This document shows positions 10,803 to 23,657 of a stretch of DNA of 64,000 nt, in pieces. Position 1 is the first letter of the stretch; every line of letters begins with the position of its first letter. The notes beneath the pieces were generated by a model that did no database searches, was not told the DNA's origin, and saw only the letters and a program-made list of their open reading frames with translations. This DNA is from Neodiprion pinetum (Eukaryota > Arthropoda > Insecta > Hymenoptera > Diprionidae), in assembly GCF_021155775.2 (NCBI RefSeq), contig NC_060235.2:37736607-37800606 (forward strand), given 5' to 3'. Both the position numbers and the translations under genes were made by a program.

Positions 10803-13800
10803 CTGCAGGAACATTTCGTTTATATATACGCATACCTCTATGCGTCTACAAAAACTTGAGAATCTGAAAAAATCTTTCCACGTATTATATTCGCAGTGTT
10901 TAATATTTCAATTGTTAAATTGTTAATTTCACCGCTCCTGCGAAGAGTCAGATCCATTTTTCATTTCTATTAAGATATAGAGCGGTTGTCATACTACACG
11001 TAAAAACTACTCAGAGTCGATACAGACATATTTCAGCAAACAATTTGTACGTGAATTTTTCAAATTCGATCCAACCATTTTCAACAATACAGAGTGCAAA
11101 GGTAGGAGAGCGAGGAGAATTCCTGTCAATTATTGAGCAGCCTAAGCCGTCAGGTTGTGCAAGCGGGACTAACGATTGAATACAAAGATCGTGAAAAAAT
11201 AGGGGTATAGATATAATTATTAGGTAAGGGGCTGGATCGGCAATTATACTTGTGATATAATATACTCTCTTTCTCTCTCTCTCTATATATGTATATATAT
11301 ATGTATATATCTGACAGGATAAAAATGTGTATTCTCTTTCCTAATCATGTATCATATTTTTTTTTTTGTGCGACAATGCACTTTTCTTTTACACCGGATC
11401 CGGTGCCGGAGCTAGAAGTTGCATACTCGACGACTTGGCGATCTGTGAAACAAGAGAGAGGAAAAATATTTCTTGAAATAGGTTCTGTACAATTTACGAA
11501 AGGAATTTTACAAAATGGAAATTGGAAATATTTTCGTCAACCACTTGAAATTGATCGTTGCCAAGAGAACAGAAAGAACGGAAACTGAAATCTAAGCGTG
11601 GCTTTCGAAACGAAATTATTTCCGCGACAATTCAAGAGATAATTAATTACCTGCTGTTTTGGTTGCTTGTGCGCTCGCCTTGAGTAGACTTTAAGAACTC
11701 GGCAGTTGCAGGCAACTGACAGAGCGACGGCCAATCCCTGCGACAACAATTTAAGCAATTAACAGAGAGTGGAAAGCTTTGTGGCTACGCCCACGTATAC
11801 CTTATAGAATTGCGAGCTAGGCGAAAGCTCGCATTGGCAAAGCTCGGTCCCCCATTGCTATATCTATGTAACACCGCGAGGATCGCGAGACAAAATGCTG
11901 CAACTTTGTTGCGACTCTCTCGAGCGTTGCGATCTTGCAGAATTTGCGGATTTATACAACGTGTCAGGTGTAAAAAACCAGCAATTTTTCATGCCCATCA
12001 TTTGATCGTAAAATCCTCCAAGTTTCAATTTTTTTCATCAATCCATTTCCGAGATCATCGCGGGAGTTTGTCGGACAGACCGAGATTTTTCTAAAAACCT
12101 GTTGTTCGGATTCCAGAGTTTCGAAAACGTAAAGATTCGGCGAAATTCGAAAAAGTGATTTTGGACCGAAATCAAGACTTTTTTTGATCTAACAAAAGGT
12201 GACGAAGAGCGTAAGTAAAATTTCCCCATCGCAAGTATCGACAACAAATTGGGGCAATTTTATTCCTCACTCTTTCGAGACATTATTACCCACATATTTC
12301 CTTGCCTACGATCGGCTCGAAATTTTCTTAATCGGGGATTTTTAAGGCAGGGAAATCACACCGAAACTTTACTCTTCCTATTCTCTTCTCAAAATCACGG
12401 AGGCGAAGCTATCTCTGGGGATTTCTGAAATGTTCGGTTTAACTCTGGATCGTGCAATTATTAATCGTTATTATAGTCATATAACGTCGATCCCGAGGGA
12501 ATTGTGAAACGTCGCGTTATCTGTACCCCCGAAAATGTTGAAAATGATATTCTTCTTTTCTTCCACTTGTCTCTTTCTTTATCTTATTCCCCCCTCCTTT
12601 TTTTTTTTTATTCATCCTCTTTCCGCGAGATATCTCGACGAGCGATATTAGGGATATTTTCTTTCCTCTCTTGTTTGCCCACCCCTCTATCAGCTCCTTA
12701 GAATCGAGAGCTTCAAAGCCGTCAAATTTACCGATTGGCACGCCTCACTGTAGGCGTATAATCGTTGAAATTCAACGACCTTTGACTGCCGCTCTCTCTC
12801 TCCCTCCCTCTTTTCTCGGATGAATTTCGGCCTTCTCTTCGAGCACTGCGTATTATTAAAAACGAATTCGCTCCGAGCGATTCTCCGTATTTATCTTGAT
12901 GACTTTCACCCTCGGGATTAGAGAATCGCGGTGAGGGGAGAGGAAGATTGCTCTTTACTCGGTTTTGCTGCATGAGCGATAAGACACGTGGGTGCGGATT
13001 CTTCTCTTTTACTTGTTTTATTTATTATTTACATTATTTTTAGTTCTGCATAAACTCGTACCTTTGTCGCATTTTTGCTCGATGAGGTACAACATTCTTT
13101 TCGTTTTTTTTTTTTTATTTCTTCGAAATTGAAAACACAAAAATCAGCGAAAACGCTTTCACAAATAGTCGTTGCATTGAGTTGCTTTGAATAATAACAA
13201 TAATGACACAGATTTAAGCTCTACTTTCAGCCTGAGTCGAGCTTGGAAAACAATAAAAATAAGTGAAATCACGCGGTTTTTTGGATGTTTAAATTCGCAC
13301 ATCCGAAAGTCTTGTTGCGATAGGATTTTGGACCGTGCTTTGCCACTTTAAAATATAAAACTCGCATCTTGTCATCGCTACGAGTTAAAAAAAAAATGAT
13401 TTTTTTCGTGACATGCGAGAGCACCGATTGGTAATGACAATCAGGCACGCGGACAGCAGGTTTTACATACCTGCAAGGAGTGACCTGTGCAGAACATGGC
13501 CCACAGGAATGGAATTTCCCAAATTCTCGCCGCAACCCCGCAACCAGCGACCAAGCCAACAGTTAAGCAAACCTTCAGGAACAAAACCAGCTGGAGAGTT
13601 CGCCTCTTTTTCATTTTCTCCCGCTGCTTTATCTCAAGCTGCATGCTGCACGTGTACCTTTTTTTACCACGGAAAGATACAAAATAGGGTATCAACGTTT
13701 GTTTAAAAAACATCGTGATTAAAAAAATAAAAAAATAAAAACAGAACACCAAAGTATGAATCTCTTCAAAGTTATACAAACAAACGAATCTCTCGTTTAT

Positions 13801-16800
13801 ACTTTTTTAATTATAATTATTCGTCACACATTTTTGTTCTACCTTGCAAATACTGATTTTGTCAATCGTTTGAATATACAACGTTCTTTCGTACATTTTT
13901 AAGTTGAAATGTTTTTATTAAGCATTGACGATGCACAAATACTCACCTTGCAACAATGGCCGCCTTGACGAGATAAAATCCGGAGAGTAGGAGGAGAAAA
14001 ATAACTGGTAATCCGTAAGTGTAGATCGTGGCTTTTTTTCCTAGAAACCTAAAACAAAAAAATAAACGGGACAAATTTCGGTGAATAAATTAAAAAACTC
14101 GTGGAATTCAAGACAGACGAGACCTGCCATCCGATAACGCGAATATATATCCGAACAGGGTTTGAGAATGTTTTTTCCCCCGCCTTCAATCCATCCGTTT
14201 TTTCCTCCACTTGTCTTGTATTTCCGATGTTTGTTATATGTACAATATACGGTCCACGATAAATTGGATTGCGCACAGCAACGTTTTACGGAAATTAAAA
14301 ATCTAGCGAAATGAAAAAAATCAACAAAAAAATAAAAAAAAATCAACTAGGAACGAAAATTCACTTCCGTTTCTCTTCTGCCTTGATATATCGTTGTTTT
14401 TATTTGAGAGAAATTTTTAGTTCCGCTTACCGCTCAGTCCTTAACAATTTTCATTTTTTACCACAATCCGAAAAATATAGTCCTAGGTACAAAATGAAAA
14501 TTGGTTTTCTAGCTGTTACCGGAAAGTCTGGTATCCGTTACTATCCCTTCTCATTACGATCGCTGTTACTATATTTTCTTGCAACTGTTGCGAAAATTTA
14601 ACGCTTGTGCGACGATAAATTGACGTCAAAGCCTTGTTTAACTAAAAAAGCAGAGTAAACCTCGGAAACTGATTTTGCGTTGCAATTAGCAAAAAAGAAC
14701 CGACGATAGCGCAAAATGTTTACGCGTACCTCGTTTTTCGTAATTCCAACAATATTCAAACAGTTTTTTTTTATCGATACCTGTTTTACTGAATTTTTCT
14801 AGTTACTGCAACAAATAAAATTGTTTTCAGTAAAGGCATAAAAAAAAAAATCGCGAATTTTTCGCACGTTTTCATTCTATCGAAATTTTTCAATGTACAA
14901 TCTATGAAATCTATATTTCATCTTCTTCCCAACGACTTGTGAGAACTGATTTGATCATCGAGGTTTGTACCGTGCTGCATCAGTCAGTCCAATCGAGCAG
15001 ATTTTCTTCTTCTTGCTCCGAGGTTCTTCGTCCTCATTTGTCACTTCCTACAAAAAGAGTTTCCTTTTTTTACGTACTTCCGTTCTTCCCTTTCCATTTT
15101 TTTTTCTCCTCCCCCTTCCACGTGTTATACGTTCTTGTTTCATTTTCCGCCAGGCTTCGCATCTTTTCGCATCTTTCGCCCTGATATCAATTCGATTGCA
15201 AATTTTTTTCTCCACACTACTTTTCGTACAGCTTTAAATTTCCGCGAATGATATGCGTTATGGAAATCGATACCGTCCTGAACCCACGTAATTTCGGCGC
15301 GTCTTTGAGGAAAATTGATCTATGAATGAATTTGGGGAAAAATGTGAACCTGCATAGGTGCACGAATTGCGAATTCACGATTAAGTGTACCAGGACCAAA
15401 TGACCCAGAAGTGATAACTCAAACAAAAATAACACGTGTAAAAGTTGATTCAATTTAATATAGTTTAAGTTTTTCGTAGTTTTTTGTGTTGAGTCATTTT
15501 TGTACTGAGTTATTTTTCTTTTCAGTTATTATTGTTTTCGGTTATTTCTGTTTGAGTTATCTTTGTTCGGATTATCTATGACACATTATTTTTGTGTCGG
15601 GTGTTTTTGTCTTGCGTTACTTGTCTTTCCTTTACATTTATCTTAGGTTATCTTTGATTGGATTATCAGGTTATTTTTTGTTGGGTTATTTTCGTTTTGG
15701 CTGTACTTGTTTGGGTTATTTTTACATCGAATTACTTTTGTCTTGGGTTATTTTTATCTCGAGTTATTTTTGTCTTGGGTTATCTTTATTCCGAGTTATT
15801 TTAGTCTTTCCTGATTTTTGATCAGATTATTTTTGTCACGGGTTGCCTTGATATTTGGTTATTTTTGTTTTGGCTATACTTGTTTGGGTTGTTTTTCTCT
15901 TGGGTTAATTTTTGTCTTTGGTTACTTTTATCTCGATTTATTTTTGTTCGGTTAATTTTTATCCTGGGTTATTTTAGTCTTTCATGATTTTTGATCAGAT
16001 TATTTTCGTCACGGGTTGCCTTGCTATTTGGTTAATTTTGTTTTGGCTATACTTGTTCGGGTTATTTTTCTCTTTGGTTAAGTTTATACCGAATTGTCTT
16101 TGCCTTCGATTATTTTTACACGCGTTGTTAAGGTCGGTCACCACGATCAAGGCGTCTCACCAGCAGTTGAACGGCGTCAAGTCGGTTACGTTCCAAAGGT
16201 CGCCAGACTCTTGGCTTTGTATCATCGTGGCGCCCCCGAGGCTGAGAACCGGGGCTCCCCAGGCGAATATGCTGTACTTTACGTAGGCCGGGGGCTCGTC
16301 TCGAGAGGGTATCGAAGCCACGGTCGCGTAAAGGTGGTGGCACATAGCCGCAAGCCAACAAACCACGCAGACTCTTATATACTGCAAGCTCAGGCCCAGC
16401 GAGATGCAGAGCTCAGCGTCCTGGAACACAGAAATTTGCGATTAGGATTATACTGCAGTTACGACTTAACGTCGCTTGTGTCTTCTTTTTTTTCTTCTTA
16501 AAAGTTTCAGAAATTACGAAGTTGCATAGAAATGTAAAAAGTTAAACTCCGTTAGAATTTTTTTTCCCTTATAAGAACATTTTCTTTCCATTTAAAATCA
16601 AGTGTCTCGATTTTATTTCGAAGAAATCACCGACTATACTCTTGTTGTTGGTTTACTCATATTATCTCTGGGGTTAACGGTAAACCCTGTGACTGTTGTT
16701 ACTTTCGGCTTGATAGGGAAAAAATTCAATTCATGCCACTGGAGCAATTTATGGAGCTTCCTTTATTCGAGTAACACGTTTGTTTGTTCTTATTTACAAT

Positions 16801-19800
16801 TTTTTTATTCGTGTTTTCTGTAACTCGAAAATTCGAACATGAATGCAGCGGGTATACCATGATTAAAAGTTCAATCTCATAGTAATAACAACAACAAGTA
16901 ACAACCGTGTTCCTAAAAAGAAACTACATCAAGTCTACGTAAATATAGGATGTTAAGTACAATATATAACGTCGTAAATAGGTAAGGAAAAAAAAAATAT
17001 CTAACCGTGGAAAAATGAAAGGCGATTTTATTTTTAGTGCTTCAAGCTTCTCATATTTATATGAAATAACGTCATATCGTATAAAAATTTATATCACGTC
17101 TATAATATTGTTAATTCTATAGTAAAAGCCTTTTTATTTTGCTAGCCGTATAAGGCAGTTTTTACGATGGCTGCCCTTTAGTTGTAAAACGAGCTGGACG
17201 ATGTATGCACATTTTTATGTGTTATTTTAGTGTGAAGGTAAAAGCGAAGGACGCTATTGCGTGTATGTATAATATTATCTTCAAATGAATATCGATGAAC
17301 GAAACTTTTATAATATGTTTTACCGTGTATAACTAATGACACAATCGTGTTTATTTATACCTATATGTTCACCGAGAGAAATTTTTGGTTCCGGTTACCG
17401 ATCAGTCCTCAACTATTTTCATTTTTTCCCACAATCGAAAAATATAGTTCTAGGTAGAAAATGAAAATTAGTTTTCTAGCTGTTACCGGAAAGTCTAGTA
17501 TCCGTTACTATTCTTTCTCCTTACGATCGCTGTTGCGAAAATTTAACGCTTGTGCAACGATAAATTGACGTTAAAGCCTTATTTAACTAAAAAAGCAGAG
17601 TAAACCGAAGAAACTGATTTTGCGTTGCAATAACCAAAAAAGGATCGACAATAGCGCAAAATGTTTACGCGTACCTCGTTTTTCCTAATTCAAAGAATAT
17701 TCGAACAGTTTTTCTTTTAACGATACCTGTTTTACTCAATTTTTCTGGTTACTGTAACAAATGAAATTTTTCTCAGTGTATCAATCTAACTCTGCAGTTT
17801 GCTCAACGGTTGTCACGTTACAAAATAGCGATAGAAGAAAATATGAATAAAAAACTGTAGCGTCTTATCAACGTTTGTACAAAATCTACAACAAATCTCC
17901 GCAGAAGAAACACCGAATCAAATAACGTTTGAGTTTCGTACGTGCAGGTTTAGGATTTTTTTCTGGCGCGTCCTCCCAGATCAACTTTAAGTAATTTAAA
18001 AACAATGCTCTAATTTTTTCAGTCCTTCATCTCAACTCTAACCCGGGCCTATAACAGGATGGATTTCCCCATTTAAAATACACTTATTTCGGACACATTC
18101 TCGGCATATATTTTATTGTAAGAGTAATAAAGTTCAAAAAAATCTCTGTAAGTGGAAAAACGCGGACTCTCGTCAGACGGAGAAATATTTCCGAAAATCT
18201 GTGCGAACGTCGATTTTCAACAAATCTGTATTTTAAGAAAATGTAAACGCGAGACGTATCATCTGCAACAACAACAACAACAATAATAATGATACAGTAG
18301 CAAGGAGTATTTTTTAAATCCGGTGTGTATTTTTACTATGTTGCTTAAACGGTGCGACTAATTTCAGAATTTCTTTCAGACGTCGCTTGTAAGACAGAAT
18401 CTGAAGAATTTATCGTTCTTCCCGACTTCAACGCGGAAGATGATTCCGGTTTCAAGTGGGACCGAGCGAAATAGCTGACGTGAGAAATGGTGAGTGACAA
18501 GGATTTGAAAAAATTATCGAAATATATTCCTAACATTTAATTATGTCATTATATCAATATTCGATTTATTTTCATGCGATGATATACATCGTATTTAATA
18601 ATCAGTACTGTTCGCTCGTAAAAAAATTTTTTTTTTTACATTTGACAATCGAATGAAACAAATGTACTTCATTCGCTTGTAAACCGGAGTGAAAATGAAA
18701 TATTCCCTCAGGTTTGTTATACATATAACCATATATTTATATATGTATATGGGTGATTTCACCATTTGTAACAATATGTAAGCAACGAGAAGGAAACTTT
18801 AACGGAATAAATGAATCGTCGACAATCTTGAAGGCGGCGTTTTCTATCAAATTGCAACGCTGGTAAAAAAAAAAAGAAACACGACTCCCCTTCTTTTGTA
18901 CAAGCAATCTTAGCCGCTTGATGAAATTCATACCTTACGAAGAGATCTTCGACGATATTCCGAAACGTCTCCGTTTGTGAAACTTGAAATAATTCAGTTT
19001 TGCAATCAGTTACTTTTCTCGCCCGCGGTACGAACGTCCCAAGGCTTTAGACTGATTTTTCTTTTTTCAACTATTTCTATACAACAAATATTTATACTCA
19101 TCGCCTCTCGCTTGCTCCACATTCGTCTGAAAATAAAACTACCCTATATTAATTTACGATTGATTGATCGAACTCGACACTTTCTCAAAGCGTATCGACA
19201 ACGAACGACTTTGACGATTCTTTTAACGTTGTTTTTTATTTCTCGTATTCTCAGAGATTTATTGAAAGGTTTTCTCGTACCGTTCGGTATTTGAACAATA
19301 GAAGTCAGGATCGAATTTTCAATGAAAGGCGAAAGGGAACAAACGAAGAGTTTTTTTTTTTTGTTTTTTTTTTTAAACAAGTTGCGAAATTGTCTCGCAT
19401 CCTTGCAGCATTTGAGGTGGAATTTTCCGCACGATCGATAATATAAATAATATTGGAAAATGCACTCCCGTTGGTATCTAAAGAATTTTCTCATCGCCGT
19501 GTGCAGCAGCGAGTTTGTCGGGAAATTTTTCCCAACCTCTGGATTTCTCAAGAGTTACAGTGTGGGTAAGATTTTTTCGATCGCGTGTGCGTTTCTTACT
19601 GTATACTCGTATACAAATACATGTGCATTACAGGTAGCGAGTTTCAATACCGAGATTTGATGTGAAAAATTCTTTCGAAGATCAACCGAGCGGAGGCACG
19701 CTCTATGCAATTTATCGTCGAATAGAAACAAAACAGGGAGAAGACTAAAGGAAATATGTATAGAATGAAAAGAGGCGAGTTGAAGGAAAGGAAGAGAATG

Positions 19801-22800
19801 AAAAAAAAAGTTTTATCATAATTATTTGCCAGTACCAGATGCATTTCGTCGTATTTGTTATACGCTTTCCGATGCAAATTCAATTCCCCGTGTATAATAA
19901 TGTGGATTGTGCTTTTTGCATTTTTCTTGGCTTTTTTTTTTTATTATTATGAAAAAAAGAAAGAAGAAAATAGTCGTCAACTCGCAATCAATTTTATCAG
20001 CATTAATATACTTGCAAACGTACACATAGGTGTTGTAACAACCAATATTAAATCATAAGATCGATTTCAACAGAATATAAAATTTTGTAAGACGAAAGTA
20101 CGTTTTTCATACACCAGGTATATATATATATATATGTGTATACTAGGGTGAGCCAAAAAAATTAACATATCGAATTTATGGTTTTAAAAGGACATGTTTA
20201 GTAAGGAAAGAATTCCCCCGTCACGAAAAATTTTTAGCTCAATTTTAAAAAGTGTCGGCGGTCATTTGAAATTTCCCATTTAAACAACGCGCAAAAATTT
20301 TTTTTCCATTAAAAATACTATAACTTTTGTACCGTTTGAGATAAAAAATAGTGCAATTACATCGCCAGCAATATCCTGGGTGTAACAAACTGAGTTTCTT
20401 TAACAGTTAAACAGAATATTAATGTTTAAAAATGAAATAAAAAAAATTAATAAATGATTTAAAACTCTACTCCTTTGACGAATCTAGTTTATAAACAACA
20501 TCTTTCACACAGCTTATTTCATTTTAGTTTCAGTTTTTTCATTTAGTATGGATATTTCCAATCATAGAGCCCTAAAACCGCATATTTCTACTTTTCTTCG
20601 AATTCCACGGTCCGTAAGTATACGAATTTTTGAGTCTGAAAAATCAGCTCCGGGGTCTTTCTTTGGAGAATTTAATGCCCTACAAGAATATTCGTGGAAA
20701 TTTTTTTTTCATCTCAAACGGTTCAAAAGTTACAGCATTTTTGATGAAAAAAACTTTCCTCGCGTGTTATTTAAATGGCGAAATTTGAAATTGAAAATTT
20801 GAAACACCGTTTAAAATTCAGCGAAAAAATTTTCTCAACGGGAGAATTTTTTTCTTAGCAAATAGGTCCTTTTAACATCGTAAATTCGATAGGTTAGTTT
20901 CTTTGGCTCACCCTAACGTATACGTACGGACACATAAAAAATACGTAGCTTATACTCCCGGACGTGGTTAAAGGGAAGAAACGAGCCGGCTCGTGTGCCT
21001 AACTTATTGCCAATTAGCCCGGTCATATCTTTTGAAAAATATGGTATGATGAGAATGGTGGCTTCGGTTCAGAGCCGCCGTTTCCGGCTTCTTATTAAAC
21101 ACGTACGTTACGCTCGTACCTGCGGTAGAGAATTGCTGTGATCCGTCAAAGAAACTCGTCATGTTACATATATGTGTATAAATTGGGGTGAAGTCGTATA
21201 GCTACCGCGATGAAAGAACTAAAGAAAAAAGGGAGAAGAACCGAGCCGAGAAAATTATTGCACGCACTTTCTGCACTTGTCGGTAATATTAAATCTATGA
21301 TATTCCTGTGTTTAATAATTTGTTCAAGACGGGTAATTAGAACTTTTCCTTTTTTACATGATAATGAAAATTTCCATCTTCTTAACGCTGCAGTTATATC
21401 AGCATTCTTTTAAATCACGATTAATCGCGCGGGGTGAAAAATTTTTACAAAGGTAATTTACAAGCAATTCCAAGTCTCATCTCAACTCGTTTACAAGTCT
21501 TATACGTATATTTACAGTTACATTCGTACGTAACTTTGGAAATTCAAGTTAAACCTTCCTTCATCACCCAGCGGCGGTGATTGTAATAAAAAAATCCTTA
21601 TGAAAATTAACGCCAAGACACGTTATTCCCCATTTTTCGATGTCATCATTTCTTATTTTGCAAGGAGAAAAATATAAGCGTGAAAACTGAAAAATTGCAA
21701 AAACAGAGAAATAATGTTTTCAACAGGTTGAAAAATCGCTGAATTTTACAAAATCAGTGAAAGAATTTTTCGATTGAAGAGGATTGTGTATATTAATTAC
21801 TCTCAAATTTCCATGTTAATATTATACCCTCACTACGTGACGAACAACGCTTTTAATTTATCGGTTATTCGTTAAACTGTGCTGCGGCACGTGAATTTTC
21901 ATACCTGTGTACCTCGATTCTCCCAACCTATTCCCATGAAATGTACGCTTTCAACGGTTATTTATCGTTTCGATATGAGCGGACAACCTTGTTTCAAAAA
22001 TCGTTCAGTGGCCGCCGAGCTGTGACCGACCGAGAAAATGGGTACGTAAAATTTTTCCTCATTCATTTTTTCCCTGCGCAATATCCAGCGAGGTCGTCAT
22101 ATTCATGAAGATATTTCTGCAGCGATTTCTCAAAATCCTTACACCGCGAATCGGCTCGACATGATTTTGAAACAGGGAGAAGAAAGAACCAAAATTTCCG
22201 AAGTTAACGTATTGTATAATATAATATAACAACGCGAATATTTTCTTGTCTAAACTTTTTTTGGTATTCTCTGAATTAGTATTATTTTTTCTGCATGTTA
22301 ACCAACTTAATTGGTTCATAACTTGGGATAAAAAATAATTAAATCATTGCGACTATTGAACGAAGTTTGCATCTGCAAATGTTAATGAGAAATGTGGTCA
22401 TTGATCGACTCGATTTTGATCATTTTTATACTTACCTTGTTTTTTATTCCTTATTTATAGAAGAAAAGTATTATGGAAAGGGTTTCTTTCGCGAAAAGAA
22501 AGGATAAGTAAGGGAGGTGCAGAAATCGATGTTACATCGTTCGGGGCAGGGTTGAAGTTCCTAATTTGAAAAGTTCCGAAAGCGCCAAATTCCAAATTTG
22601 TTGCTGGCGAAACTTAAAATAAAGAAATCAAGCTTTGACGAAGCATCAAAGTTTCGAACGGTCCGAAACCCGAAGCTCAAAGTTCCGAAAATTCAAGTTA
22701 AGATTGAGCAAAGTTTCGAAAAGTAAAATATACTCACGCAGCGTAGTTTACTCGACGAGTGGGTGTAATAAATCAGAAAAACCGAAAATCAGAATTACCA

Positions 22801-23618
22801 TGATTCCGAACGTAAAAATATCGAAAATCCAAAACAAAGAAGATCAAAGCGGTGAAGTTTCATCGCGCCAGAAATTCACGGAATTAGAAATCTTGGATCA
22901 TTCAAGATTTTGATGTTCCAGATTTTGATATTTTCTCATTCTGGCATTTTCGGAACTTTGACTCGTTGGAGTTACGCCCCTTTGGCATTTTCTCATTTCG
23001 AAACTTTGAGCTTCGGGTTTCGTAGCATTCGAAACTTTAACGATTCGTCAAAGTTTGATCTCTTTACTTCAAGTTTCACCACCAAATATTCAAAATTTGG
23101 CGCTTTCGGAACAATTCAAATTTGGACTTTCAACACCGCCCCCATCGTTGATCCTGCAAATAATAAAGTACAACAAGGGAATCCGTTCGTGTTTCGTGAA
23201 ACGGGAAACGTGAAACTGTACAGTGTACACAGCGCCGGAAAATGAGAAACTCAGGGCTGGAAGAAGGCCACAAGGGGACCTTGCTGGGAGTCAAGGTTTT
23301 CCTCCTCCTCTTTTTCTTCTCTTTCTTCTCTTTCCTCTTCATCCTCCAGCTATTCCACCGCTTCTCCACCCCTTCGGCTAGCTTATCTCGTCTTACACCC
23401 GCGTAACACAGGGAGCTTCGCCTGTTATAGGTATGCATTGAGTATTCTTTATTCACGATCGCGAGAGACGGAGGGTCGTAAAATCCTTTGCACATATCGG
23501 TTTGATATTACATGTATTACATCCGAGACGCGGGTTTACTCCTCCTCTTCCTCCTCCTCCTCCTCATCCACGATTTTACGCCTGTCTCAATACTTGCAGT
23601 ATATATAGTATTATATAG

Positions 23619-23657
<39 letters not shown>

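Larger units (their letters stand above)
14049..16160 (-). other. Receptor intron between ECL2 and TM5 exons
   Basis: 2.1 kb with gtgaga and gttttag ends. It contains a family A MITE (14402-14832) and the 16-bp-unit minisatellite (15440-16125). The array begins only about 35 bases from the donor, so on the transcribed strand the intron starts with an A/C-rich tandem array. Confidence 0.78.

Noticed and set aside
11810..12094. Peptide shared between two sites (11810-12094 and 37839-38066)
   Set aside because: The shared peptide is the translation of repeat block E in both places, not a gene family.
15594..15821. Hydrophobic 75-residue frame on the plus strand
   Set aside because: It is the translation of the TTATTTTTGTCT minisatellite; the hydrophobicity follows from the T-rich unit.
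19144..19551. 135-residue minus-strand frame
   Set aside because: Lys/Arg/Phe-rich composition typical of AT-rich chance frames and it spans poly-A runs.
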